From contig JAQGEQ010000363.1 of the NCBI GenBank assembly GCA_034620365.1, positions 1,240,001 to 1,304,000 of the forward strand: a DNA stretch of 64,000 nt. Reading direction: 5' to 3'. How positions within the stretch are numbered: the first letter of the stretch is position 1; the number at the start of each line of letters is the position of its first letter. This stretch comes from Pegea sp. RAD2-039 (Eukaryota; Chordata; Thaliacea; Salpida; Salpidae). Position numbers and translations under genes: made by a program. Positions 41,330-54,949 of this stretch are shown here, piece by piece. The notes below the pieces were generated by a model. It made no database searches. It had not been told where the DNA came from and saw only the letters and a program-made list of their open reading frames with translations.

Positions 41330-44300
41330 TTTGAAAACTGGTAATATATCAAAAAACAATTTGTGAAACTTGTTTATACAGATAAAAAATATAATAAATT
41401 GTATAATATTATATAAACAGTTATATCAGCTTAAAGTATCTTCAGTAAAACAGTCAATAAAATTATAACTGCTAACACTAATAATTATTTTAAACTAAAA
41501 AAAAAATAACAAAAGGGTAATATATGGTTAATTTTATACTAAGACTGATTATACTAAGTATTAAATAACAAAAAAATACCTTAAAAATTAGAAATCTGAA
41601 CTATATTTTCGGCTAATAATGTTTATCTGCATGCAAAAAGAGAATAGTCACATAATAGAAAAATAATCTTTAAAGCTAAATATAAATATAGAATAATAAT
41701 TAATAATATTAACAAGATAATTTATCTAAAAATTTTTATCAAAGCTTATATCAGATAATATGATTAAATTAAAAATCAATAAAAATGATTTCATATAATT
41801 AGATTATACAAATTACATCAACAAAAAATGCTAAAGTTTATGAATTAATTGGTGATATTTCTAATTTTATATGCAACCAAAAAAGTATAAAAATAAGAAA
41901 AATAATTAAGATGACAAAACATTTTGTCATGAAGATAAGTTTCTAAAAATAAAGATGCAGCTAATTTATGAATATTTAAGATAATAATCAATCATACTTA
42001 AAAATTTTGAAATCAATTATTTACAAACAATATACTTTCTCAAGACTTCTAATATTTATATAATTCTAATTACATTTTAATTAATCAGAATACTAAACTT
42101 ATGTAAGTTGTGGTACACAATTACCAAAAAAATAACATATTATGATAAAAATAGTTTACAACTTTATAATAACATATCTTAATTATGCACTTGATGAAGT
42201 ACTCAAAATGTTTAATAAACCACCACTAAAACATTACCTAAGAAAAAGTTTATAGTGTGCTAACAAAAGATTTAATTTTATACTAAAAAATGCTTTGCTC
42301 TCTAGCGTCAGCTACTGGCGGCGTAACTTTAAAACAACTAGTTTTGTAGCATTTAAAAATTGTAATTTGCAAATATAAAAATGATTGGTACAGATTAAAA
42401 AGCATCAGACAGAACTTTTTATATCAAACTAAAGTTGAATATTTGGAAGATACTTTTTACTGTTACACAAACATAGCTTGAAGGCATAAACCAGGAAATA
42501 ATGGTCATATCGCTTATCAACATGAACCTTAAATTTTTTCTTTCAAATTTGTAAGGGGTACAATTAAACTAATTTTTTATATCACAAATCCGTATTTTTA
42601 TCTTTTCATCTAAACAGAACATAAACAACAAATTAATTTTGGTACGACAACACTAGAAATAAATGCAAGATAGAAAATATATATTTTCAATCATGCAGAA
42701 TTCTACAAATTAATTAATTTTCAATAGTTTATTTTAAGTTCTGAGTGTGTAGGCTTAATGTAGTCGTGTATTATACGACTTAACCTTATTTTTAAACAGC
42801 TATTTTCATGTATTATGATATATATGTTAACTTTACATTTATTATTTTTCATTATGATGCTCATAATGATGCCGAATGTGAACTTAAGAATAATTTAATT
42901 AGAAACTTTAATTTTATAGTTGAAATAGTAACATTTCAAAAGGACTTTATTACCGATTAAAGTTTCTGTAATACCTAAATTATACAACACAACGAGTTAA
43001 GCTTTATCATAGTAATTATTATTTTCACATATCTGATAAGACTTCTTATCAGTGTTTGATATCTATAAGATTATTTTTCGGTTAACTTTTTACTTCGTAT
43101 TGAATAACGTAAATAAAAATAAAACCTTTTGTTGCAAAATTTAAGTTTGTTTTTCATGTGAAACAATTATGCCATAAATAAAGTTTAATAAGAGTAATCT
43201 ACTAAAATTAAGCTTTTACTTTTACTTATTATAAAGTGCTTACATTTACACAGGGTAGTTTTTTGCTATATTGATTGAACTTTTAAACTAAAAACTGCAA
43301 GCTGGTGAGATTTCAGTAGATTTTCTTATGTTGAGAAAAAGTGTGTTAAAAGATAATTTAGTTTAAACAAAGTTCCTCATCAGTCTTCTGCTCCTATTTT
43401 CTTATTGTGTTTTTCTCCAGGTTGAAGTATAAGCAAGTCAAACTGAATTAATTATATTAAAATTATAATAAGTTCACTGCAAGAATTTCAGCACTTACTT
43501 CTTTAAATGTGCCAACTGCTACTTACAATGGCTTAGAAAATTTTACTAAATAAGTTCTTCTGTTAAATTGTTTAATTTCATTAAGGCCTATTAAAAGTTG
43601 TACTTTATCACTTGAATTCAAAGCTTTACTTTGATAATTTACCGTAAAATAATGTTACTTTATACAATAATTGATTACTATTAAGCGGTTACTTGTTAGT
43701 TAACTTTTTTTTTACTTTTTAGCTAAACTTGTTGATAAAGTTTTTTAATAAATAGAATATTGGTAAAGATTTTTGAAAATTTATATTTCAGTTAAATGAA
43801 ATTTCTTAAGTTTTAAAAACTTTCAAATACTTTAAAGTACTATTTGTTATTATAAAAGTTATTATAATGAAATGTAATACGGAAAATATTATTTTTGAAA
43901 AATCGAACTTTATGTTATTTAAGTTGAAATAAAGTTAGTACTTTCCAAACTTCTTTTTTCTAAATTATATATGAACTTTAATGGTTCAAATTTTTCGTAA
44001 TAGTTAGTGAACCTTATTTTTTATAATAATCCAAACTTGATTGCTTCCTTTCTTATTTTTATTGAACTAATACATGCATATATGCACACTTTGACAATGT
44101 TTGAAACATTTAAGTTGGAATATTTAAATATACAACGAAATGAATGGCAAAAAAGCAAAATAAAAATGTTATTGTTTGTGCTGCAATGATGACATCATCA
44201 AAACATAAATTTCCTCGGCAACAATAAAACATACTTTAGGTAAACAATATCAAATTCTGCTAACGTTATTGAAGTTATCTTATTGAGCAAGAAACTTTTT

Positions 44301-44676
44301 GAGAAAAAAGGCTGTAAAAAACTCAAATATGAGTAGAAATAGTAGCTAAAAGCAGTAGCTGTAAAATTATAAAAGACGGTGACTCCAAAAGATTATTTGA
44401 ATGAACAAATTAGCAGAGCCTAATTTGATGATAGATAGACTGATTGACTATAATAGGTCGCTTATACTCAAATGATTAATTTAATCTGATGAATTTTAAG
44501 ATTTACTTAATTTTGTTGAAGTATCTTAAGCAGCTAGAGATTCTGTGCGTGTTAGTTTTACTTTATCTTAATAGAACTCTTTTCTTGAAGTATTTTTTTG
44601 GCATAATTTTGAAAATCACCAGCATAGAGTAATAAGAAAGCGACGAATAAAGAAGGAAGTTATTGATTTTAAAAGG
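41330..44676. other. AT-rich intergenic spacer
   Basis: Upstream of MAGI and downstream of the MS4A-like gene. No coding or RNA feature is recognised. Confidence 0.6.
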
Positions 44677-47149
44677 CTATTCTTGGTTTAATGCACTTGA
44701 ACTTTGCTCCACATTTTGATTGTTGGTATTTTGTTGGCTAGTTGAAGCTTGAGCTTGCTGTGGTTGCTGTATTCCTTCAATGTAATTTTACGATCAATGA
44801 ATAAATGAATAAAAAAGCTGTAAGCTCGTAAACATGAAGTTTAAGTTTCGATGATAATTTAAAAGACTGAGAAAATAGAATAAATTTATATGAACCTTTT
44901 ACAGATTAGAAAAAAAATATAAAAATAATAAGATTTTTGTAGATCTATGTGCTTGTAGAAAGTTACAAGAAATGTTAATGTCTAAGAGATGACAAAAACT
45001 ATTGATCAAAAAACGTTTCTTTTAAGAATCTCTACGTAGGATATGCTTTAAAAAGTAAATTGTACAAACAGCAGAACTAATTAAGCAAGTTTTGTCAACT
45101 TACCTTGAGTCTGCATCATGAAATTGTAAGGTTGCAATGTTCCTGATTGGTTGATTGTATATCCATATGGTTGTTGCACCAACATGGCTCCTTGAGGCTG
45201 AATCATCATTACTTGTGGTTGTATAGCAAAACCAGCTTGTGGTTGTATAGCAAAACCAGCTTGTGGTTGCATAGCAACACCAGTTTGTGGTTGCATGGAA
45301 ACACCAGCTTGTGGTTGCATGGAAACACCAGCTTGTGGTTGCATAGCAACACCAGCTTGTGGTTGCATAGCAACACCAGCTTGTGGTTGCATAGCAACAC
45401 CAGCTTGTGGTTGCATGGAAACACCAGGTTGTGCTTGGCCTACATTAAATGATTGCATTGGGGCATACCCATGACCAGAGTTCCCTTGAGAAATGTACAT
45501 AACTGGTCCTGGGTCACTCTGTGATGATTGAAGATTTTTTAGTCTGAAAAAAGTCTCATACTTTTGTCTTACTGATGAATAGGATTGACAACAGCTTGAT
45601 GGAGCTAACTTGGCACACAACACAGCACTTGTTATAAGAGGTCCGAATCCTACAAGCTCCACCAATATCAAAGCAACTAAACATCCCTTTAGATCCGATA
45701 CCGTAAATTCTACCTAAATTTTTTGTGCCTTAAAAACCGTCTCCTTCTTTAACATATATAATTAATTGTTTACTTTAATGTTATTTATTTGTATATAGGA
45801 ATTAGTTTACTCAATGTGTTTGTCCTTTTATCATTTTTATTATTTTAACTTGAAATGAACAAAGCAAGCATAAGTGAAAATAAGTTTTAAAAGAAACAGT
45901 AGAAGGTAAAAATATGAAAAATAATAAGAACAACTTGAAACTTACATATCCATTAAGATCAATTCTGTGTATTATGATACCTTCAATTAATATTTCACCG
46001 AATAAGGAAGCACAGGTGATGATGGCTAAAGATAAGTGCGCACGTGTCTGTTAAGTAGAACAAGTCTATAAATTATTAATTCATTCATGTTTTGTAGCCA
46101 CTAGCAACGTTTACCCTGATTCTACCTGTTTTTGGAAACTAAGTTGTTGAAAACATACCATACAACAAACAAGTTGACGATATCATCACAAATATAAAAT
46201 CTCAATTAATAATTTAAGCATATTTCTAATTTTTTTTATTATACTTGATAGAACTCTATTTCTGACAAAACAATAATTTTAGAGACAAACTTTTATAATA
46301 TTTGTACTTAGAAGCAAACTTATCATTCATAACAATATTCAGTTCATCTAAATATAAAATATCTCTTTACTTTTTGTTTTGAGCTGTTTTGACTTCCTGC
46401 AAGAAGCGCGAGTATTCCACTAATTATTAACTGCAATAAAAAGATTGAAACTTATTTATTATTCAACTAGTTTCATTCTTATCTAAAATAATGCAAAAAA
46501 AATACGTGAGATTAGAAATACATTTATAAAGTTAAAATTAAAAGATTATAGTGATTTTAAACCAACTAAGATATTCACAAAATCTTTTACTATTTCATGT
46601 AATAGAGTTTTTATAATAAAAACTAAATATAAACACTAAGATTGTTTGAAAAAGTAGTTAGAGTTGCTTAAAATGATAAACATACCCAAAATCCAGAACC
46701 AAACCCAATTCCTTTTACATGATCAATGTTATAATATCTTACTGCATAATAATAATATGGATATTCAGAAATAGGATGATCAGTCAAAGATAAATTCCGG
46801 TTGTAATTATCAACACGAGAATCAACTTTATTGCAGTACTGGATATAAACAGATCCAACAATAATAAGGATAACTCCAAGCACTATTTGTGAAATCTGTG
46901 AGCAAACAAAGTTAGATAAAAGCACTTATTTTGTTGAAAGAGACAAGTAACAAAATAGGTGGTTAGCAGTGAACTTGTAAAATCATTTTGTTCAGTTTTT
47001 AATGTAATGAAAAAAAAATCACTTTTTAAGAAATGATTTTGGCTCAAGATCAAAAATATGCTCACTCCTAATCGTTGAATAATGGTTTTTCGTCCTCTTG
47101 CCTTTTGAAGTTCTGTTATGCTGTTTTCATCGCTTATAGACTCTGACAT
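44677..47149 (-). CDS. Four-transmembrane MS4A/CD20-like protein with Gln-Pro repeat tail, six exons
   Basis: Probably a tetraspanning plasma-membrane protein of the MS4A (CD20-like) type; the role is unknown. Exons: 47066-47149, 46686-46895, 46371-46430, 45946-46047, 45104-45713, 44677-44774; 387 aa. Four membrane segments: SQIVLGVILIIVGSVYIQ; GIGFGSGFWLIISGILALL (across a splice); SLAIITCASLFGEILIEGII; CLVALILVELVGFGPLITSAVL. The loop after the first segment is Tyr-rich. The GSGFW / ISGILALLAG arrangement is like MS4A; membership rests on topology and these motifs. The cytoplasmic tail holds about nine copies of an octapeptide QPQAGVAM and ends Gln-rich. All first four introns are phase 0. 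Confidence 0.75.
45211..45430. repeat. 24-bp coding tandem repeat (about nine copies)
   Basis: The unit encodes QPQAGVAM with variants GVSM, TGVAM and GFAI. The length is a multiple of three, so the copy number can vary without a frameshift. The antisense and other-frame ORFs across it are artefacts of the repeat. Confidence 0.9.
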
Positions 47150-50100
47150 GATTATTTATTTGCTTCAATAAAAAACTTTATGAATTAAAAATTGAAGAAA
47201 TTTTGAGTAAACTGTAATCAACAAATCTAATTTAACAAACCTTACCACATACTGATAAACTTAAAAAGTATATATTGATTAACTGCTTATATTTTAACAA
47301 AGAAACATCTTTTCTACATTGAGATTGGTCAAATATGAACCATACTTAAGAAGCATAAAAACATATTTTACTGCCAATTTAGAATAACAATTTGTGATTA
47401 ACTTATTAACTATCATAATTTTCTAATGAATTAATACTTAAATTATTTAGAAAAAAGTAATATGCAGATGATTTTATTTGCACTGTTTCACTACCCTTCT
47501 AACTTATCACTGAAGTTCAAAGCAATTCTTCTAGCAGTCCTCTAAAAGACTTCTTTTCATGATTAAAAACAGCAAATGTAATCATTGAAGCGTAACATTT
47601 TACAATTTCTAGATTTTTTTCTTTGTTGTGAATTATTACAACTTTATTTTATATTTTGCAATTATGTTGACGTGATACAAAAAAATTAAAAACAATTTTT
47701 ATTTAATTAAGCTCAAGTAAACAACGAAAAAAAGAAAGATGTTTTAGATAAAATTTAGTTTTACTAGTGAGCATTAATTCTTGTGCTTGTAGCTTATATA
47801 AATTCAGTCAAAAACACTTTTCACCTACATTCCAAGCATGCTTTACATCTTCTAGTCAGTTTTATCTTTCTATTCTAAAACTTTTTAAAAAATATTTTTA
47901 TTGAGGTTAATGGAATTCAATTTTGGTAGATAAAATACATTTCACAAATCAAAGTTATTTTCATACAAAAAATGTTATATTTATTTTCACATAACCAATG
48001 TACTTGTGAATCATTAAATTGAAATACATAAAGAGCAACATGCAATTTAAGTTAAAAAGTTAAAAAATATACAACTGATTTTTTTTAAACCTAAAAAATT
48101 AAAACCTCTATTCTTTAAGGAATAGCTTTTCAAACTGACGTTAATTACAATTCCGCTCAATGCAAAAGTAAATGTGGTCGACCTAGTGTTGTTGAAATAG
48201 TATATTGATCGATAGCTTCAATTAAACTAGTGTTTAAAATTCTACTAGTTGAGAAAACAAGTAAAAAAATTGTTTGAAAATTACACGATTAAATTATTCA
48301 ATGTTAAAGATTATGTTTTTAGTGTTTAAAAGCATAAATATTAAGAATGAAAATGATTAATTTCCCGACACTGCTAAAATACATCAAAGATCATTCAAGT
48401 AAATAAACAGAATATATGAAGATGTAGTATTCTACTATTTGTTTTGATGACGTCCAATGTCTTTTATTCAAGTTTAATAATTAAATCCAAGATTATGACT
48501 TATAAAAATAATATTATCAACTTAAATAGTTATTTTATAATCATCTACTAAAGATAATTAAGTAATGAAAGCAACTAAACATTAATAATTGCTAAACAAG
48601 CAAAAAAACTACCTAGCTTATGCTGATAAACACAAAGTTCTTTTTAATAACTACAATTATGTGAGTTGATGATTAGTTTTGTGGTGCAAACAACTCCTAA
48701 TCCTCTTAAATTTAAATAGTTAGTTTTACTGACAAATCGACTAGATGGACGCAGCTGATAGTTGAAGCTTGCAAGTTCCAAATCATCTTTACATCTTAAA
48801 TTATGACCAAAAATTAAATTTTTCACTTCACTTTGTCCATCTTATCACATTGCAAGATGAATGCAATAATAATCTAGCAATAGTTCAAAGCTTAAACTTT
48901 GATGAGATTAGCTTCAGAATTTCAAAGTTAAAATCAAAGAAAACATTTGACTGGTTGGTCGAATATAAATTTATTGCTGAAAAAATAATTTTGAAGATTA
49001 GTTATTACAAACCACCTCAAATACTTTAACTCAGTTTTATATATCAGAATTAAAATAGTTTTGAAAAGTTTTAACTGAAATTCATCAAAAAAGGAATTAT
49101 CTGGTGCTTAATTGATGTTCAACAAAATTTGAAAATTTACATTTAGAAATCTTTTCAAGTTCTGATTATTAAACTATGAATTTTGATAAATATCTGAAAA
49201 TCTTATACAAACAAAAAATCCCATATCATCGCTGGAGGCAAGACATACTACGCTACAAATTAGTGAGTTGATCACGGAAATCAATCTATCGTAAATATAG
49301 TCTTGTGGTTGGTTGGTTTGAGAAAGTTATAAAATTTAACCTAGATAGAAAACCTGTCTTCGAAAGAAAACTGAACTAAATAGTTGATAAGTAAGTAGTA
49401 GTAGGCATATAGTACTGAAATAAAACTTAAGATCTATTGAACCGGATGACACTGTTTCAGTTCAACGGGTCGTGTCACCGAGGGTTGAAACTAAAGAGTG
49501 GAAGTACTTCAGTCTGCACTGTAATCGAAGTTCATTCTCGAAGACAAGATGAAAGTGTGGTTGTCAATCGGGTTTCAAATCTCAACCCCAATTTTTTAAA
49601 TTTTATGTTGCCTTTATGGTAATTGAAACTTGTTATGAAATCCGTGAAAGTTCAAACATTTCTCAAAATATGTTTCATCATGAATGTGGAACATTATCAG
49701 GTTTTCAAATTTGTTGAAACTTAACAATAAGTCATCAACAAACATATCCAACCATCAACAAGATTCAAATATTAGTAGTATATCAGAAAATCTTGTTGAA
49801 AAAATGATGAAGACAAGTTTATATTAAGTGAACTTCAGTATCGAGTAACAAGAAAGCTTTCGACAAAAACTCTAAAGAACTTTTTCAATTTTATCTGAGC
49901 TTTTTTAGAGAACAAATTGCTAATTTTCAAAGAAATTCCTGAAAAACTTCAACTGTTGTATTTGTCAATAAGCTGATGAATAGATTAGTAAAAGGAACAA
50001 TGTTGATAGTTGCTCGGAAGATTTTTCAGCAGAATCTCTGTAACGATCAAAGATCACAGATTTTATGGAATGATGAATTCGGAGTGATCCTTGTAACGAT

Positions 50101-50433
50101 CAGCTAGCTGTCAAAAACATCAGAAAAATATTTGAAGACTTTTTAATGAAAGCAAGACACAATATTATGTCATGTTAGAGGTAAAGTCTAAAAATGAGGA
50201 AGATGCAGAAGCTCGCAGGAGACTTTTCATCTTATGAAGATCTCTCACCACTAGAAGATTTCTTATTACTCTTATCCTCTGAAGACTTTCATCACACATC
50301 TTTTATTTATTTGCAAAAACACGACACAACTGTAGCAATGGAAGCAAAGACGGCCGTGACGTCACAACCCTATGACGTCATTTGATCGGCGACTATGAAG
50401 AACTTGGAAGAAAGTTGAATTAGCTGAAGATAT
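47150..50433. other. AT-rich intergenic spacer
   Basis: Upstream of the MS4A-like gene and downstream of STX6. Small ORFs at 48644, 48769 and 49437 lack coding character; about 50190-50433 is probably STX6 3' UTR. Confidence 0.55.
50302..50307 (-). terminator. Poly(A) signal of STX6
   Basis: AATAAA on the minus strand about 130 bases after the stop. Confidence 0.5.
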
Positions 50434-51505
50434 TCAAAGTACGAAGAAGAGGATGAAGATAATAAACATGGAGCAGCCTAAAATTCCAATCGCGCACCAC
50501 TGACGTCGATCTGCGACAAAATCCGTTGTTACTAGACACAATTATACAAATTAGATGACGTCACCATTGGACATGTGGGTCACTTTGGCCATTTTACGAA
50601 GGACAGAGTCCAACTTGTTTTGAGTGGACTCGATATCACTGCCCAACGCGGTTAGCATCGTGGCTTGTTCGTCTAGTTCAGCACCAATTGTTCTGCATGA
50701 GTGAAAACGTCAATCACGTGACGTCACTCACACGCGATGAAGCACTCACTGTGACATGTGCTTAAGGGTCCCAACACTATCAGCTACTAAATCCAATTGA
50801 GCATCTTGATCACGGATTATCAACTGAAAGAAATCTGGTTTAAATCAGAAGAAAATCCAGATCAAGATTTGGCCACCTGCTGGCGCTGTTGTTGGTCCTC
50901 AATAAAGGCGTTGTTTTGGTGACCGTTGTCCATCAGTCCATCACCTTCTGGACCACGTGCCTTGCTGCTCCCGATAAGACTCTGTAAATCGGAAGTTGTA
51001 AACGGAAGAGCAATGATGACGTCACAGCACCTGGCGGAAGATGACGTCAGCTTTGATTCTTGTGGCAGGATCATCAAGTTCGTCTACAACAGATTGGACG
51101 GAGTGACGAGTATCCCTGATGAAGCGTTTTCGATCTTCAAGCTCTTCTGCTTTAATATGAAACTTCTGAGGATTCATCTCCACAATACGTGATCACGTGG
51201 TTAAAGAATTGAGCTATTTTATGCAAATGAGTTCAAAAGGATATTAATCGTCTCTTCGAGATCCTCCAGATCCCATTCGATGCTTCGGATGCTGTTCCTC
51301 AGCTCATTGCTGATTCGATCGTAGTCATCGCGTCGCGATAATGTGACGTCATCAAGAATGTCTTTCCACTTGCGGCGTAGTTCACGGCATCGTGTCAACG
51401 CATCCTCAACTTCTCTGTAACAAGCAACTGATGACGTCATCAGAGCTAAGTAGTAGTCATAGTAACCAACCCCTTGACAACGAAGAAGGGGTCTTCAACA
51501 GACAT
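50434..51505 (-). CDS. STX6: Syntaxin-6 (Qc-SNARE), seven exons
   Basis: A trans-Golgi/endosome SNARE for membrane fusion. Exons: 51471-51505, 51245-51414, 51031-51188, 50877-50981, 50750-50823, 50565-50692, 50434-50510; 248 aa, close to human STX6. The N-terminal syntaxin-6 domain is unmistakable (MSVEDPFFVVKGE; NELRNSIRSIEWDLEDL). The SNARE motif runs through exons 5-6 (DAQLDLVADSVGTL ... DEQATML with the ionic-layer Gln), followed by DRRQWCAIGI and a C-terminal membrane anchor ending FILFFVL. The intron after exon 2 begins ATATCCTTT and ends AC; without removing it the reading meets a stop. The last acceptor is TGTCGCAG rather than the nearer CTAG, chosen because it restores the family's DRRQWCAI sequence. 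Confidence 0.96.
51189..51244 (-). other. 56-nt AT-AC (U12-type) intron in STX6
   Basis: On the minus strand it begins ATATCCTTTTG and ends GATCAC, with a branch-site match TTCTTTAAC about 12 bases before the end. Joining A to GT gives the conserved ETISIVEMNP. Confidence 0.92.
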
Positions 51506-54500
51506 ATTATGATGATTCCTTTAATCAACAGCAGAGCTAAAGTAGCTAATTGATGATGTAGTTGATGGTGTAAAAGATTATTTAATTATCGACTAAAAAT
51601 TAAAAAAAAGAGAAAATATTGTGTTTCAAACTACATTAATTAAATTCAGGTGAAATGATACATGCCTAAATATCAACAACATTTTATAATTAGATGGATG
51701 TTAAATTAGTTTAAAGTAAACTATTTTATAAAATATATCAAATAAATCACAAGATCAACTGATGTAGTCATCAGAAGGTTATGAAACAACTAATTTAGAT
51801 GACATATAATTGATATGCATCACTACATAAAAAGCTTAATGGTATATAATATATTGATAATATTATTATTATATTTATAAAGAAGTTATTAAAAAAAAGA
51901 AAGTGATTTGAAATAGGAGCTTTTGATTTTGCTACAGTTTAAAGTTTTTTTTTAATTTTTCAGATAAGTTTTTTAAATGGATTCTAAGCTATATGCAAAG
52001 CTAATAGATTTAAAAAAAGTTTACAGAATTAAAATCAAAGTTTTTAAACCATCTTTGAGCAGCTTATAATGAAGATATTATAAAGGTGAGAAAATCAAAT
52101 TAATTAATATAACTAGTAAATGCTTTCTTGAAATTTAAAACTAATTACAAAGTTGAATGAATACACAGCAATCTCTAAAAGTCTAAATAAGAAAATAATA
52201 ATAAGCCCTAAACTAAAACTTCACAAAATACAGTCATCATTTGTGAGCAAACCTGTTTAAACTTAACTTTTATACAAAGTTTTTGAAATATCGTATTACA
52301 AATTTAAAAAAAGTTTAAATCTGTTCTGCACTTAAAGCTTTGTTGAAACATTTTTTGATAAATAAATAAAGTTCAAAAATTTATAACTCATATAAACATA
52401 ACCATTTAATAATTTTTTGCTTCAACAATTTATCAAAACTAAAATTGTTACTAAGCCACTGTATTATGTATATACATTCACTGTGTCTAAATCATCCCTT
52501 TAAAATTTAAAAATCAAAACAACTTTGTTTTAAAAGAAAAATTGTGCAAGCTTAAAAAGTATTGAGAAATATTTAACCTCTTAGCAACAAATTAAGAAAA
52601 TACTAGTATACCTGCTTAGCACACATCAAACATTTACAAATAAAATATATCAAACAATCAACAAACATATGAAAAAAAGGAAATTATAAGCATTATTATA
52701 ATATCTAAATCTGTTTACAAATCAAATGGAAAAGTAGATAAATCGAGACAAATTAATTTAGAAAATAGTAAGTTTTGGTAAAATTAAAGAAAAATCAAGA
52801 CATGAAATTATAACATTAAATTGTTAAATTAGAATTGATTACATTGATAATAATAATTTTGAAAGAATATCAGAAAAATTAAAAAACACCTACATTTAAG
52901 CCATTTATAAAATAAACAAGAAAATGTTTTAAAAACAATTATTCAAAGACATTTTATTTATGAAGGTTATAATTATACACATCAATAAAATAAAAAACAA
53001 TTTATATTTTTGACAAGGATGAGAAAAATGATGAGCATAAAAAATATGAAAGCTCAACAATCAATCAAACTGCCTTTGCATAAACACAATTCTGAGTACA
53101 ATTACGCCCAATACCGACCTAGAAACATTAATTATACCAAAAAACAAAAACACGTGCACAAAAAAGTAAATAAAAAACAGTTGACTATTTATTATTTGAA
53201 ATGAATAGTATTGTTTTTTAAAAAGCTTTGCAAACAACAAATTTTTATACACAATAATCAAGGTCTTTATTTCATAATGTATTGTATGATATTAATTTCT
53301 TTTACTATTTACTAGATTGCTTAAGACACTTAACTAGTTTTAAAATAGTTTATTTTTGTGCATATTAAGAGTAAATTGATTTAAAAAAAACTCTTAAATA
53401 TTAATTTGACATCAGTCTTTCAAAATGAAGCAACCTATAAATGGCAGTCATGACCTTTAGATATGTTTCTTATAAAATAAATTATTTTTCTAACAACAAA
53501 TTGATCTTTGTGAGATAAACCAAACACTTTATCAAAGACTTTACATGAGGCCTAGAAAAGGTTTCCTTAGTGAGAGAATAATTTTAATCGATTATAAACA
53601 TTTTTCTATCAACATTTCTAGTTAGCTTTGTAAACTACTATCGAATAAATTTTCGTCTTGTAGAAAAATAATAATTTTTGTTTTAAGTATCGGTGAAACT
53701 ATTTAAATTTACTTGTAAAAAAAAAGAGCTTAACAAAAAATATTTGGATCAATTTATCACCAAAACCTATAAACAAACCAACTGCACTAAGTTTTATGAT
53801 TCTTGAAATGTCTTATAAAAGAGTATTTTGAATTATTTTAAGAAACATTTATGAACAAGTTCTAAGAGAAGGCTTAAAGGCAAAACTACTTCATGACTAA
53901 TTCATCAAAATAATAAAGCATCACAATGTGTCCTTGAACCATACATATAGATGGCTTAACAGTGCAGGGATAAAGGTAGAAACGGAAGGACTACTTGTAG
54001 CAGCACAAGATCAATTGTTACCTAAAAAAACTTTTAAGAAAGAGTGCAGTGTGCAAAAATACAGTGTGTGAAACTAAATCAGAAACAATCGAACTTATCA
54101 TATTAGGGTGTTTGATAATAACAGGAATAAACCTTCATTGGGAATTTTGAAAAGCAACGAATTATAATATCATTATATTACTCATGTTGAGTCAGCAAGC
54201 CAAATTATTGACTAAAGTATTTAAAAAGAATAATATGAAGTCTCTATAAATCCACCCACAGAAGGCGTTTTCTTAACTACAGATCATTTGGAAAGTTTTC
54301 TTCTGATAAAAAAGTGATCAAAGTAATTTCGGTAACAATATTGTCAGTTTCTTTATTTTCTCCACTCTAAATTTATATTTACTTATACTTCTGCACTGTT
54401 TCTACTTTTTTTACATTATCTATGCTAAACGGAGGTACTTGAGACCTTTTAATTACCTTTCTGCAATCATATTGTTTTTTTTTGTTTGCTATAAGAGCCT

Positions 54501-54949
54501 AAGTTTATATGCAGCCATACATTAAACAAATAAATAATTTTGTTTACTTCGGAATTGTTTTGTTTTTTACTTTCTTTTTTATTTTATTTATTATTATTTA
54601 TTATTTTATTTTTTCTTATTTAAAATTTTCAGTTTCTAAAATCTGATGTATCAAAAAATTACTATTTTTAATCTGGACAGTTTAATATTTTCAATAATTT
54701 CATACGACTTATGTATCTACTCCTTAAGAAGATATAAAAAGTTTACATAAAATAATAAAATATGAAACGAATTTCAAATCTACTTTAAGACTCAATAAAA
54801 AGGTTGAATCAAAAATAAAGAGCTTAAATTAGTTGAAAATCTTCATCACAAGACACTGTTAAGAAGATTTTGAAAAATAAAATAAGTTGAAAGATTAATT
54901 GCAAATAGAAATCACAGTTGTAGATAGAAAATGAATCTCAGTATTTATA
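51506..54949. other. AT-rich intergenic spacer
   Basis: Upstream of STX6 and downstream of centriolin. No coding or RNA feature is recognised; the overlapping small ORFs at 53010-53261 are not supported. Confidence 0.6.

Noticed and set aside
45147-45452. ORFs of 101 and 71 codons in other frames of the 24-bp repeat
   Set aside because: They exist only because the repeat length is a multiple of three; the MS4A-like frame explains the region.
49437-49622. 61-codon plus-strand ORF in the spacer before STX6
   Set aside because: No domain, no poly(A) signal or splice context; likely chance.
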